A DNA stretch of 64,000 bases from a bacterium (GCA_004322275.1 SCTA01000006.1:31002-95001); one strand, 5' to 3'; positions 7,678-16,963 are shown, counted from the stretch's first letter. Numbers and translations: made by a program. The notes: generated by a model from the letters alone, not told the origin.

Positions 7678-9471
7678 TTACCTTTTGGTCTCGAATTTTT
7701 TCCTCAAAAGAGCCGCGCCGGACGGGTCGCTCTTTTCAAGAAGGGAAAGCAGGCCGGGAATCTCTCCCTGCCTGCCGGTTTCCGTGAGAAGGTCTATCAG
7801 GTTGCCGAGGGCGGCGGGGGCTCCGGACCGAAGCTCCAGGGCTTTCCGGAAGTATTCCTCGGCCTTCGCAACTTCACCGGCCCGCCTGCTCAGTATCCCG
7901 AGATTGTTCCAGGCGCTGAAATTCGAGGGGTCGCCCCTCACGACCAGCTCCAGCTGCTCTCTCTCCCCGGCGCTGTCTCCCATCGCGTTGAACGCCCCGG
8001 CGTACTCGAAGCGCAGGGAGGCGCTCTCGGGTGAAAGCTCAAGGGCCTTTTCAAAGTATCCGGCGGCCAGCCCCGGTTTCCCTTGATAGAGAAAGCTTCT
8101 TCCCGCCCCTGCCCAGGGTCTGGAGTCCTCCGGCTTCAGGGTGGCGGCGAAAATATACTCCTCCGACGCCTCTTCATAGCGCTTCTCCCCGAAATACATG
8201 ATCGCCAGATTGTAGTGCCCGCCGAAATAATCGGGGGCGGCGGCGGTGATATGCTCGAAAAGGGCTTTGTCGTCCTTCCAGACGTCGGCCCGAAGCACGG
8301 TGACGAGGCAAAGGGGCAGAAGTAAAATCGCGGGCAGCCACCTCACCCTTCCCCCGTCTTCAAACCTCTTCGCCAGCGCTTGCAGCGCGTAACCGGCCAT
8401 GAGGCAAAAAGAGACCGAGGGGATGTAGAGAAAGCGCTCTCCCGCCACCGGCACCCTGGCGGGGATAATACCCAGCACGGGAAACAAAAAGGCGAAAAAC
8501 CACAAAAACCCCGAAAGCCCGATTCTCTTATCGGAACTCCCGCCGAAAGACAGAAATAATCCGAGCGTGAGCAGCGCCCCAACCAGCACCGAAGGTGACG
8601 GCCCCACGACGGAGGGGGTGTAGTAGGCCTTCAGGGGAAAGGGAAGGGTCATCAGGCGAAGGTATTCCAGAAATCCCCAGAGACGATCCGGGGGGGTTAT
8701 CGGAGGGACTGCGGGAGGCAGCGTCTTGAGGGGGGAGAGTATTCCGCCGTCGAAGCTGAACCTGTAAAGGAGTACGGCAAGACACAGCCCGCCGAGGATG
8801 GAGAACCATGCTTTTCGCCTTTCGCCGTGTTCCTCTCCCCTTCCCGTTTGCAGAAAATCCCACCCCAAAAGGGCCACGGGAACGAAAAAAGCCGCCTCCT
8901 TCGTGAGAAGGGCGCAAAGGAAGAAAACGCCGCCCCAGAGCCTCGCCGTGGTTTTGGAGACTTCGCCTTTAAGTTCCGAGCCCCACATTACCGCCGTGGC
9001 GAGGATGAAGACCGCCGCGAGTATGTCGGTGCGGCCGGAGACGAAGTAGACCGATTCGGTGTGAACGGGGTGTATCGCGAAGAGGAGCGCGGCCCAGAAG
9101 GCGATGGACCTATCGAGGAATAAGGAAAAAAGGTTGAAGCAAAGGACGCTAGCGACGCCGTGCAAAAGGACGTTGGTCAGGTGAAAGACAAGGGGGGACC
9201 CTGAGCCGATAAGGCCGTCGAGCCAGATCGAGATGAAGACGAGGGGGCGGAAGTAATTGGGGGAAATTTTGCCTTCCAGGGCGAGGAAGGGCGTGGTGAA
9301 AAAGCCGAAAATACCCTTTTGGGAGAATATCTCTCTCGTCTGGCCTATGAGAAAAGGGTCGTCCCAGACCAGCCCGAGAGAAAGCGCCCGAAAATAGATT
9401 ATCAGCGCGGCGGCGAAAACCACCGCGCCAAGAAGGGCGAAACTTCGCCTGCCGGACCGCTGCTCTTTCAT
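7678..9471 (-). CDS. TMTC-like membrane glycosyltransferase with TPR repeats
   Basis: A 597-residue integral membrane protein. About ten hydrophobic segments fill the first two thirds, with the GLVWDDP motif (Asp37-Asp38) in the first loop, as in GT-C mannosyltransferases of the PMT/TMTC class, and HPVHTESVYFVSGRTDI in a later loop. The C-terminal third has four or five TPR units (for example HYNLAIMYFGEKRYEEASEE). This layout, a lipid-linked sugar transferase with TPRs, is common in deltaproteobacteria. Acceptor and donor cannot be read from sequence. It has no close operon partner and lies alone between two spacers. Confidence 0.87.
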   Translation of the reverse strand: MKEQRSGRRSFALLGAVVFAAALIIYFRALSLGLVWDDPFLIGQTREIFSQKGIFGFFTTPFLALEGKISPNYFRPLVFISIWLDGLIGSGSPLVFHLTNVLLHGVASVLCFNLFSLFLDRSIAFWAALLFAIHPVHTESVYFVSGRTDILAAVFILATAVMWGSELKGEVSKTTARLWGGVFFLCALLTKEAAFFVPVALLGWDFLQTGRGEEHGERRKAWFSILGGLCLAVLLYRFSFDGGILSPLKTLPPAVPPITPPDRLWGFLEYLRLMTLPFPLKAYYTPSVVGPSPSVLVGALLTLGLFLSFGGSSDKRIGLSGFLWFFAFLFPVLGIIPARVPVAGERFLYIPSVSFCLMAGYALQALAKRFEDGGRVRWLPAILLLPLCLVTVLRADVWKDDKALFEHITAAAPDYFGGHYNLAIMYFGEKRYEEASEEYIFAATLKPEDSRPWAGAGRSFLYQGKPGLAAGYFEKALELSPESASLRFEYAGAFNAMGDSAGEREQLELVVRGDPSNFSAWNNLGILSRRAGEVAKAEEYFRKALELRSGAPAALGNLIDLLTETGRQGEIPGLLSLLEKSDPSGAALLRKKFETKR

Positions 9472-9543
9472 GGCTCTCCCTCGACTCTTTTTTAACCGAG
9501 GGGGATTTTAGCACCGGGGGGGTTGGAGAGGTTAGGATATTTA

Positions 9544-9685
9544 AGAGACTGCCCAAAAACGTCGAGAGAGGCCCGGTTTCAAGGAGACGCGGAGCGAAAA
9601 GCGAGACATAACCGGGTGTTAGGCGAGCTTTGAGCGAGCACGCGACACAGAAAACGGGCCTCGTAACAGTTTTTGGGCAGTCTCT
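9544..9685. repeat. Palindromic repeat, type B (copy 1)
   Basis: The element is bounded by a perfect 17-bp inverted repeat (9544-9560 and 9669-9685, AGAGACTGCCCAAAAAC and complement). The core CGGTTTCAAGGAGACGC, GCGAGACATAACCGGG and GTTAGGCGAGC is shared with 27156-27294. The stop codon of the amidase gene (9684-9686) lies in the right arm. It could act as a transcription terminator for that operon. Confidence 0.85.
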
Positions 9686-10931
9686 AGAGGCTTCTTACGA
9701 TTCGCATCGCCTCGGTCTGGCCGCAGGTAATTTTGGGGGCGTCAACCTTGTTGTCGCAGATTACGGCTCTGCCGAGGGCGAGGTCCTGATCCACCAGCGC
9801 TGAGTTGTCCGGGAGGCCCGCCAGTGTCCAGTCGAAGACGTAGGGGTCGCCCTTGCGGGAGCGCATCTCGTATTTGTAGTTCAGGGCGACCATCTTGTGG
9901 GTGAGGACGCGGCCGGGGTGAATCTCGGGGCGTCTGGCGTAGATGTCTTCGAGGAGGCTCTTTAGCGCCTCGTACTGCGCCGTGGTTATCGGAGAGAAGA
10001 TTTCGGGGGTGGCGGTATCGGCGTACAACTCGATGTTTATCGCCCTGTGATCGACGTTGTAGACGCCGTTCCAGAGGCTCTGACCGCAGCCGAAGGAGCG
10101 GAAGCGCTCGGGGATTACCTCGTAAATGTCCCCTCCGGGGCCGATGAGGTAGTTTGCAAGCCGGTTCTTGCGGATGTAGTTCGCCACGTTGTCGAAGGGC
10201 GCGCCTTCATGCTCTGTGGTGTGAACGACCACCATGTCCACAGAAGGCCTTACGGTCTGCTGCTCCCAGAGTCCGTTTTTCTTGAGCTTTCGCACGAACT
10301 TTTCCGGTATCTCAGCGGAAGGAGCCTGTCTTTTAAGGTTCTTTAAATCCTCGCACCGGTAGTCCCGGAAGACGAAGATGGAGGGGCGCGGCCTGAAGGT
10401 GACGGGGAGGAGCGCCTCGGGGACGAGTATCTTCTGCCCGTCCACCATCTTCGAGGGGTCGGTGATGTGGTTCAGTCTCTGGACGTTGCGGACGGCGACG
10501 AAAGCCGCGTCTCCGTTTTCGGGGTCGAGTTCCTCGTTCACCAGCGACCAGAGAGAGACGTGGGGTTCGTTAAGCCTGAAGGAGACCGACCTGTGATCCG
10601 CCAGCGGGGAGAGAAGGAGGGTTCGGGGAATCTTCAGCTTTTTGCCCGGCTCCAGAGAGGGAGCGAGGGATTTCAGCAGCCGCTCGGCCTTGGGAGAGCC
10701 GGTCATATCCTGCGCGAGGCGAAGATGGGTGTCGCCCGGAAGGACGGTAATCTCCACCTCCGGCGGGACAGCCTCCCCGGTGGCGGGAGCGACCTCGATC
10801 CCGGCCTCGGAGCGGATGCGCTCTTTTAAAATCTCAAGCTGTTTCGCCGTCTCCTCCTCCCCGGCGAAGGCCGGAAGGAAGAGCGCCAAAACCGCAAGGA
10901 GGACAAAAGGGAGCTTTCTGATGATTCTCAT
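9684..10931 (-). CDS. N-acetylmuramoyl-L-alanine amidase (Amidase_2) with LysM-like domains
   Basis: A periplasmic peptidoglycan amidase that cuts the bond between MurNAc and L-Ala. From the chosen ATG at 10931 the protein (415 residues) begins with a clean signal peptide (MRIIRKLPFVLLAVLALFLP); an upstream ATG at 10976 would add 15 unneeded residues. Two LysM-like wall-binding segments follow (VLPGDTHLRLAQDMTG and VRNVQRLNHITDPSKMVDGQ). The catalytic domain shows VVVHTTEHEGAPF, ANYLIGPGGDIYEVIPE, HRAINIELY and GRVLTHKMVALNYKY...KGDPYVFDW, with zinc-ligand His residues in place. It is the last gene of the long minus-strand cluster, about 50 to 100 bp after the beta-helix gene. Confidence 0.9.
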   Translation of the reverse strand: MRIIRKLPFVLLAVLALFLPAFAGEEETAKQLEILKERIRSEAGIEVAPATGEAVPPEVEITVLPGDTHLRLAQDMTGSPKAERLLKSLAPSLEPGKKLKIPRTLLLSPLADHRSVSFRLNEPHVSLWSLVNEELDPENGDAAFVAVRNVQRLNHITDPSKMVDGQKILVPEALLPVTFRPRPSIFVFRDYRCEDLKNLKRQAPSAEIPEKFVRKLKKNGLWEQQTVRPSVDMVVVHTTEHEGAPFDNVANYIRKNRLANYLIGPGGDIYEVIPERFRSFGCGQSLWNGVYNVDHRAINIELYADTATPEIFSPITTAQYEALKSLLEDIYARRPEIHPGRVLTHKMVALNYKYEMRSRKGDPYVFDWTLAGLPDNSALVDQDLALGRAVICDNKVDAPKITCGQTEAMRIVRSL

Positions 10932-11028
10932 CCTTGCCAGGAACCGGAGACCGAAAATCGGCCCTGCGGGACTCACACCTGAAAGTATAGTATTGATAAG
11001 GAGTTACGACAACTACAAGATGTGGGGT

Positions 11029-12720
11029 CTAATGGGGGCGGGTAGCCCATTCTTTAGCGGGTTCAAAGGTTACGAGGCCGAGGGAGGGATCGTCTTTCCC
11101 GTCGTAAATGGATTTTTCGGGCGGATTTTCGGGGTTCCACCAGTTTTGCGCGGCGTCGATGCCTTTGGAGCCGCTGAGGTGGATGGAATGGCGTTTGGCC
11201 AGGCCGAAGACGTTGTCCCGAAAGGCCACCTTGCCTTCCTCGACGCCGACGAGGTCGAGACCGGCGAGGTCGAACTCGTTGCCGGTTATCTCGCCTTCGG
11301 CGTAGCTGAGGGAAAGCGCGCTCTCGGTGTTTCTGAGAAGTTTGTTGGCCCTGAGGGTCAGGAAGGCGCCCTCCCCCTTGACCTTGAGAGAGTTCCTGCC
11401 GAGGTCGAAGAGGTTGTTTTCAACCTTGAGGGAGCACTCCTTCGCCAGCATTCCCCCGAGCTTCGAGCCGATTACCCTGTTTCCCCGAAAATCGAGCGAG
11501 CCCCGGAAGGCGTGGACGGAGTAATCGTTCCCGGAAAAGAAACAGTTCTCGATGGTTACGGCGGAATCCCGAAAGCGGACGGCCTGCTTGTTTCCGATGA
11601 AGGTGGAGCCGGTTACTGTGGTGCGCTCGCTCTCCTGAAACTGCACGGCCCGGATATTCGACACGAAGGTCGAATCCCTGACGGTGAGGTTTGAAAAATG
11701 GCCGTGAAGCCCCTGCACGCCATAGCGAAAGAGGGTGTTTTCAAAGACGTTTTCGGGGTCTTCGGAGGAGATGACGCTCACCTTGTCCCAGTCGCCGGGA
11801 GAGGGACTACGCTCGGCGGACTCGAAGACTATCGGGTTTTCCTTCAGACCCACGGCGCGTATCGAGCCGGTGACCAGAAGCTCGCCCTCGCCGAGGTTGT
11901 CTCCGTCGGTGTCTTTCTTTCTGAACCTCACCCTCGTGCCCGGCTCGATATTCAGCACCGAGCCGGGGGGCACGGTAACCCTGCCGGAAATGGTCACGAC
12001 GCCGCGCCAGCTCTCTTTCCCCTCGACGGTGTAATCGCCGACGAATTCCCTTTCAGGCCCCTTCGGCTCGGGCAAAACGGGCGTTTCGGGCGTTTCCCGA
12101 GTATAGGCAAAGGAGAGAAAGGCTGCGTCCTCCGCGTCTTTCACCGTCACCCCGGCGATCGAATCCGCCTTCCCGGCCATATCGACGACGCCGACCTTGC
12201 AGCTTTCCAGCGAAAGGCCGTCACCCTCGAAAATCCTCTCAGGCGCGAGAACCAGACCGAAGTCCGAGCCTCTCACCACTGTTTTTTGAGCCCGAAGAGT
12301 CCCGCCGTCTACCAGCAGCGCCTCCTCGGCGCGGGCGAGGACCGCGTTACGCAAAATGACCTCGCCCTTTGGCGCGGCGATAATTCCGCCCCAATAGCCT
12401 GTCTGGGGCTCGAAGGTCACCGGCGCGTCCGGGGTCCCGGCGGCCACAAGCTTTCCTTCTACGGTTATCTCCGTCTGGGGGCTGAAAAAGGAGGGGTCGG
12501 TCTTGGTGCTGACGGCTTCGGCGAAGAGGACTTTCGTTCCGGCGGCGATGGTAAGGGTCGCTCCGGGGGCGACGCGCAGATCCTCCTCGACGAGGACGCT
12601 GCCGGACCACTCGGTATCCGCGATTATAGTTTTAGCTGCCGCCGGAGAAGTCAGGATGAGTAGAAACAGGAGCGCGGCGGGGACGAGCCGCAAAAACCTC
12701 AGATTCCCCGCACCAGCCAT
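11029..12720 (-). CDS. Exported right-handed parallel beta-helix protein
   Basis: A 563-residue protein with signal peptide (LRFLRLVPAALLFLLILTSP). The rest is a series of short strands with V-x-G-T-L/I and N-x-F/F-x-G-N turns (for example VEENLFDLGRNSLKVKG-like units), the mark of a pectate-lyase-like or NosD/CASH beta-helix. Such proteins bind or cut polysaccharide, but no catalytic residues can be named. The ATG at 12720 gives the signal peptide at once and overlaps the upstream HEAT gene by 22 bp. The frame extends upstream through that gene but has no signal there. It is part of the envelope-machine operon. Confidence 0.83.
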   Translation of the reverse strand: MAGAGNLRFLRLVPAALLFLLILTSPAAAKTIIADTEWSGSVLVEEDLRVAPGATLTIAAGTKVLFAEAVSTKTDPSFFSPQTEITVEGKLVAAGTPDAPVTFEPQTGYWGGIIAAPKGEVILRNAVLARAEEALLVDGGTLRAQKTVVRGSDFGLVLAPERIFEGDGLSLESCKVGVVDMAGKADSIAGVTVKDAEDAAFLSFAYTRETPETPVLPEPKGPEREFVGDYTVEGKESWRGVVTISGRVTVPPGSVLNIEPGTRVRFRKKDTDGDNLGEGELLVTGSIRAVGLKENPIVFESAERSPSPGDWDKVSVISSEDPENVFENTLFRYGVQGLHGHFSNLTVRDSTFVSNIRAVQFQESERTTVTGSTFIGNKQAVRFRDSAVTIENCFFSGNDYSVHAFRGSLDFRGNRVIGSKLGGMLAKECSLKVENNLFDLGRNSLKVKGEGAFLTLRANKLLRNTESALSLSYAEGEITGNEFDLAGLDLVGVEEGKVAFRDNVFGLAKRHSIHLSGSKGIDAAQNWWNPENPPEKSIYDGKDDPSLGLVTFEPAKEWATRPH

Positions 12721-13703
12721 CCGCCGTCGTCCCTTCGCAGGAGGGTGTAACCCTGTGCCTTGAGGTAGTTCGCGATCTCGTCCACCGCCGTATTTGACTG
12801 GGTGGTGGTGGAAAGCAGTTTCGCGAGGCTCCGGTTGAGGTCCAGATCGTTTTTTATGGTGTTCTTTATCCTGCGAAACGCCTGCCAGACGAAGCGAAGA
12901 GAGGTTTCGGAGGTGGCGACGTCGCGCAGAAGGTCCATTCTTACCCGGAGGGCCTGCGGCAGCTTGTCGGAAAGCTCCATCGCGTAAATCCGGAGCCCTT
13001 CGGGAGCGCCCGGGTCGAGCATGGTATCCCTGAGGTCTTCCCACTCCAGCCTTTTCCACACGTAGAGAGCGCCCATCGCCGCCTTTCGCAGTTCCGGCGG
13101 GTTCCCCTGCCCCATGAAAGTCTCCACCCTGCCGACTATGGCGGGGTTGAGCTCGCCCGCGGAAAGGTTTCCCAGAGAGTTGACTCCCTCCACGCGAACC
13201 TTCAACGATTCGCTCTCGACGGCTTTTTCGAGAAAATAAAGGTGCGAGATCTTCGTCCACGGCCTCGTCGTGATGAGGGCTTCCGCCTTGACGCCGGGGT
13301 CCGGGTCGGAATCGGCCATTTCGAGAACCTGCCGTATGAGGGCGGTCTCCTTGAGGGTGCCGATGAGCCTGGCGGAGATCGTCCGAATCTCGGGCTCGGG
13401 GGCCGCAAGGCCGTTCTGGAGGAGGATTCTCTCGCTGGTGGAGAGGGGGGGTGGCCTGTCTTTCAGGATGGTTTCCAGAGCCTGGGCGCGAAAGTTGGCG
13501 GGCTCGTTTTTGTCGTTGTAGTAGGCGAGGAGGCCCGAGTCGCTTCTGGTTTTCAGGATGGAATCGAGACGGAGGCGGGCGTAGATCGACTTCTCCGTCT
13601 GCTGCTGCGTTCCGGTTTCAAGGGCGAAGGAGAGCCCTCCGCCGAAGAGAAGCACGGCGGCGAGAAAAACCGCGATTGAATTCTTTCCCGCCGGCCTGGC
13701 CAA
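12699..13703 (-). CDS. Exported HEAT-repeat protein
   Basis: The 334-residue product has an N-terminal signal or anchor (IAVFLAAVLLFGGGLSFA) and then repeated helix pairs of HEAT/armadillo type, such as EIRTISARLIGTLKETALIRQVLEMADSD and PGVKAEALITT. HEAT solenoids bind proteins, so a scaffolding role in the periplasm is likely. It starts 13 bp after the TonB-like gene and overlaps the beta-helix gene by 22 bp, so it belongs to the same transcription unit. I see no enzyme motif. Confidence 0.8.
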   Translation of the reverse strand: MARPAGKNSIAVFLAAVLLFGGGLSFALETGTQQQTEKSIYARLRLDSILKTRSDSGLLAYYNDKNEPANFRAQALETILKDRPPPLSTSERILLQNGLAAPEPEIRTISARLIGTLKETALIRQVLEMADSDPDPGVKAEALITTRPWTKISHLYFLEKAVESESLKVRVEGVNSLGNLSAGELNPAIVGRVETFMGQGNPPELRKAAMGALYVWKRLEWEDLRDTMLDPGAPEGLRIYAMELSDKLPQALRVRMDLLRDVATSETSLRFVWQAFRRIKNTIKNDLDLNRSLAKLLSTTTQSNTAVDEIANYLKAQGYTLLRRDDGGWLVRGI

Positions 13704-13715
13704 AGGATTTCCTTC

Positions 13716-15332
13716 CTACATGCTCGGAAAGAAGACGAAGGGATATTTTACGGTTATCGTCTTTTGCGCGACCTTGGGGAAGGTCCAGCGCTTTATCCGG
13801 GCGATAATTCCGTCGATCAGCTCGGGGGCGTTCATCGTCGTCTCCACCAGTTCCACACTGGTGACCGCGCCTTCCGGGTCGATGGAGATGGCGATGGTGA
13901 CCTTGCCCTCCAGTTCCGCGTTTTTGCGCAGTTCCCTGTTGTAAAGATACCGTATTCCGCCGAGGTAAGTTTCGACGGTGCGGTTTATTATCGACACCGC
14001 CTCCTTCATGCTTATGTCTTCGACCTGGGCGGTCTCGGCGGATTTTACCGCCGTGTCTTTTCTCTGTTCGAGATTCGCTACGCGCTGCGAGGAGGCTCCG
14101 ACGTTGGAGGAGTCGAGCGTTGCGCCCTCGACCCTCGCGCCCTTCCACTCGCCTCCGGTGCCGTCGCCGCTGCCTCCGGCTCCGCCGTTCGCGCCCGCCT
14201 TGAGGCCGCCCACGCTGCCGAGCAGTTTGTCGAGATCGACCGAAGACCTTCCCCCGCCCTGGAGTATGGAGCCGCGCGCCCTTGAAACGGCTGCGCCGCC
14301 CTTGCCTCCGAGGACGCCCAGGAGACCCTTCTTGGAGACTTCTTTGCGTATCGCCTCGCGGCGCTGCGCCATCTGCTCCGCAGTTGGTTCGATACCGCCG
14401 CCGCCACCGCCGCCCGAAGGCTCGGCGGCCTGCGCCCTGGGCTGTTCGCGGGGCGCTTCGGCAACTCTTTCGGCGACAGCAGAAGATGATTTTGCCTCGA
14501 CGAGTTTCTGACTGGCCTCTTCTTTCTTCTTCTTTTCCTCGAGCTCTTTTTTCACACGGGTCTGAGCCTGAGGGGCCTCGTAAATCAGCTTCGCGAAACG
14601 CTCGGGTATCTTCTCAATCTTAGGGGGCTCTTTTACGTAAATAGAGGAAAGGTAGATATTGCAGATGACCATGAAAACGTAAAGACCGGTGACCACGTAG
14701 GTAAAATGCCGGTCCTCCTTCGACATGAAGTCGCGCCTGAGGTGTTTCGGCGTCGGAGGAATCGGCTTGAATCTTCTTCCGGGAGCTTCGCCCCTGGGGA
14801 GAGAGGGTTTCGCGGGCCTGGCCGGTTTCGCGGGCGGCGCGGCGGGACGTTGCGGAGCGCCCTGTTCCGAAACCGGCGCGCGCGCGGGAGCGGCTGCTTC
14901 GGCGGGTTTTTCCTCGACGGCGGGAGCGGGCGCAGGGCCGAAGGTGAAGAACACCCTCAGGCCGCGATAATCCACCCAGCCGCCCATCTTTTCGGTGACG
15001 AGGAGGGTCTGCTCCGGCGCGCTGCCCCGAAGCAGGCCGAAATCCCCGAGGTCCTCGACCTTGAGGGTCGAGCTTCCGGCGGTTATCTCGCCCGTCATCC
15101 CAGGCCTGACGAAGAGTTCCATCCCCTCTTTCGCGGCGTGGAAGACGACCTCGGAACCCTTTACCCCTTCGATGGGATAGACCATCTCGTTGGAGGTTGA
15201 AGGGCCCCAGCGGAAGGAACCCTTGTCGAAGACGTGTCTTCCGGCTACGCTCCCGCCCCTCTCCACCTGTACGTGGAGGTGCGACGCCCCGTGAGCCGGG
15301 CGCGATTTTCCGGTGAAGCCGAACGCGCCCAT
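13716..15332 (-). CDS. TonB-like AgmX/PglI C-terminal domain protein (GltG/GltJ-like)
   Basis: An inner-membrane protein of about 538 residues. It has a cytoplasmic beta-rich, possibly FHA-like N-terminal domain (1-135), a Pro/Ala linker, one membrane segment at about 215-235 (FTYVVTGLYVFMVICNIYL), a coiled or Glu/Lys-rich stretch, a Gly-rich region (GGGGGGG, GGAGGSGDGTGG) and a TonB-type C-terminal domain near 440-538 (ETYLGGIRYLYNRELRKN). The last domain matches AgmX/PglI proteins of the Myxococcus gliding machine, where the TolQR-type motor pushes such proteins through the periplasm. The start overlaps the upstream TolR stop (TGATG) with AGGAGG just before. Confidence 0.87.
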   Translation of the reverse strand: MGAFGFTGKSRPAHGASHLHVQVERGGSVAGRHVFDKGSFRWGPSTSNEMVYPIEGVKGSEVVFHAAKEGMELFVRPGMTGEITAGSSTLKVEDLGDFGLLRGSAPEQTLLVTEKMGGWVDYRGLRVFFTFGPAPAPAVEEKPAEAAAPARAPVSEQGAPQRPAAPPAKPARPAKPSLPRGEAPGRRFKPIPPTPKHLRRDFMSKEDRHFTYVVTGLYVFMVICNIYLSSIYVKEPPKIEKIPERFAKLIYEAPQAQTRVKKELEEKKKKEEASQKLVEAKSSSAVAERVAEAPREQPRAQAAEPSGGGGGGGIEPTAEQMAQRREAIRKEVSKKGLLGVLGGKGGAAVSRARGSILQGGGRSSVDLDKLLGSVGGLKAGANGGAGGSGDGTGGEWKGARVEGATLDSSNVGASSQRVANLEQRKDTAVKSAETAQVEDISMKEAVSIINRTVETYLGGIRYLYNRELRKNAELEGKVTIAISIDPEGAVTSVELVETTMNAPELIDGIIARIKRWTFPKVAQKTITVKYPFVFFPSM

Positions 15333-15832
15333 CACTCCTCCTTGAAGACCACGAGGGACTGGTTGACGTACTCAGCCTGCCCCGCGGTGTAGATGATCTT
15401 TTTGAGGAGCCTGAAAGGCACCTGCCTGTCTCCCTGAAGGAGTATCTCGCCGGTAAAATCGATGTTCTTGTTCACCTCGGCTATTTTCTTCAGATTCTCG
15501 GCCTGGGTGTTCAACACTGCGTAAAGCGGCTCGATCATCATTTCGTCGCTGTTGATGTAGGGGGTGACGTCTTCGATGAGGACGTTGCCATCGACGTAAA
15601 GCGACTTGCCGTTGAAGGCGACGGCCACGGCCGGGTGAAGCTGTTCCTGCGACTGTGAAGCCGGGAGCTTGATCGATTCCGCAATGGATACGATCGCCCC
15701 CTCGCCTGCGTAGTTCAGCATCAGAAACACTAGCAGAGTCGTGAAGATATCCATCAGAGAGGTAATCTGTATGGAAACCTCCGCCGGAGAGGAAGGGCTG
15801 AATTTTTTCTTTTTCGTCGGTGAAAATGCCAT
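15332..15832 (-). CDS. ExbD/TolR-family stator subunit with the conserved Asp
   Basis: A 166-residue protein with a short basic N-terminus, a single membrane helix (SIQITSLMDIFTTLLVFLML) and a periplasmic domain. The Asp in LMDIF at about residue 28 is the proton-carrying residue of TolR, ExbD and MotB proteins. It forms a proton channel with the TolQ-like protein encoded upstream. It is the third gene of the TolQ-TolR-TolR set, which is the same composition as AglR-AglQ-AglS of Myxococcus. The two TolR genes are spaced by 17 bp. Confidence 0.92.
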   Translation of the reverse strand: MAFSPTKKKKFSPSSPAEVSIQITSLMDIFTTLLVFLMLNYAGEGAIVSIAESIKLPASQSQEQLHPAVAVAFNGKSLYVDGNVLIEDVTPYINSDEMMIEPLYAVLNTQAENLKKIAEVNKNIDFTGEILLQGDRQVPFRLLKKIIYTAGQAEYVNQSLVVFKEE

Positions 15833-15849
15833 CTTTGTCTCTCTTAACT

Positions 15850-16335
15850 CTAGCCGCCGGTCTGAACGCGGTCGGCCAGCGAGACGCCGGGGAAATACGG
15901 ACGACAGACATCCATCGTGTGGATGATGTCGTCGTAGATGACCCCGTCGTCTACAAGGAGGATTATGGCTGTCTGCCCGGAGAACCTGCCCCGTTTGAGA
16001 TCGCCCAGCGCTGCCTTTAGAGTTTCAAAGTCGAAGGTGCTACCGCTGAGAGGGATCTTGCGGAGGGTCGAATCCTCGGAGATTATCTGGAATCCCTGCC
16101 TGGTAAGGGCCACCGATATGGATTCCTGCACCATCTGCTCCGCGACCGGCTGATCGACGTAGGTGACGACGTCGGTGCTGGGGAGGTTCAGCTGAACCGA
16201 CGAGAGCTTCACGAACGCCGCGGTCTGGATGAGCATGGGCACCAGAACGACCATCAGGCTCATCGCGGGGATGAGGGGAAGATCAATCTCCTGGTGTTTT
16301 CTGCTTCGCCTTTTGGAAGGGCTTTCCCCCGCCAT
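15850..16335 (-). CDS. TolR/ExbD-like stator subunit lacking the membrane Asp
   Basis: The 161-residue product has the TolR layout: a basic N-terminus (SPSKRRSRKHQE), one membrane helix (LPLIPAMSLMVVLVPMLIQT) and a periplasmic domain with AILLVDDGVIYDDIIHTMD. Aligning its membrane helix with the neighbouring TolR places Ser or a hydrophobic residue where the proton-binding Asp should be, so it cannot carry protons itself. It probably pairs with the Asp-containing subunit in a mixed stator. It begins 2 bp after the TolQ-like gene stop, so all three are co-translated. Confidence 0.9.
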   Translation of the reverse strand: MAGESPSKRRSRKHQEIDLPLIPAMSLMVVLVPMLIQTAAFVKLSSVQLNLPSTDVVTYVDQPVAEQMVQESISVALTRQGFQIISEDSTLRKIPLSGSTFDFETLKAALGDLKRGRFSGQTAIILLVDDGVIYDDIIHTMDVCRPYFPGVSLADRVQTGG

Positions 16336-16336
16336 G

Positions 16337-16963
16337 TCATTCTCCCTTTTGACGGGCTATCAGGAAGTTGATGAACTTGACGGAATACTCGTCGATCTCG
16401 GTGATTATCTTGGTCGTCTTCGCCTGTATGTAGGCGTAGACGATCATGTGCGGGATGGCGACCATGAGGCCGTAATAGGTGGTGTACATGGCCATCGCTA
16501 TGCCCTGCGCGAGGAGCGCGCCCTTCTGGGAGGGATCGGCGTTGGCCAGCGCGTCGAAGGCGAAGATGAGGCCCTGAATCGTGCCGATGAGGCCGAGGAG
16601 GGTTGAGACGTTCGCCACCATCGAGATGTAGGGGGTTCTCTTCTCGATTGAAGGGATAACTGCGAGAGCCGCCTCGTCGACGGCGTTCTGTATCGCCGTC
16701 TCGCTCTTGCCCGCGACTTCGAGACCCGCGCCGAGTATACGGGGAAGCGGAGCGTCGGTGCAAAGCGCCCTCGCGGCCGCCATGTCGCCGTTTTCGACCA
16801 GCCTGCGAAGCTCGGTGTAGAACTTTCTTCCGTCGACGTCGAAACGCTTCAGGAGAAAGAAAAGCCTCTCCGCCGAGACCGCGATCCCGAAAAACATGAT
16901 CGCGGTGATCCAGTACATGTAGGTTCCGCCGTCATGAAGGAACTTTGCTATTGATGAGAACAT
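16337..16963 (-). CDS. TolQ/ExbB/MotA-family proton-channel subunit (AglR-like)
   Basis: A 208-residue inner-membrane protein with three membrane segments: about 15-33, about 115-140 (VSTLLGLIGTIQGLIFAFDAL) and about 150-178 (GIAMAMYTTYYGLMVAIPHMIVYAY). The cytoplasmic domain lies between the first two. LLGLIGTIQG and the Thr in MYTTYYG are typical TolQ family marks. It makes the pentameric ring around the TolR helices and converts the proton gradient into motion of the TonB-like protein. It is the first gene of the stator trio, 63 bp after the small exported protein upstream. Confidence 0.93.
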   Translation of the reverse strand: MFSSIAKFLHDGGTYMYWITAIMFFGIAVSAERLFFLLKRFDVDGRKFYTELRRLVENGDMAAARALCTDAPLPRILGAGLEVAGKSETAIQNAVDEAALAVIPSIEKRTPYISMVANVSTLLGLIGTIQGLIFAFDALANADPSQKGALLAQGIAMAMYTTYYGLMVAIPHMIVYAYIQAKTTKIITEIDEYSVKFINFLIARQKGE

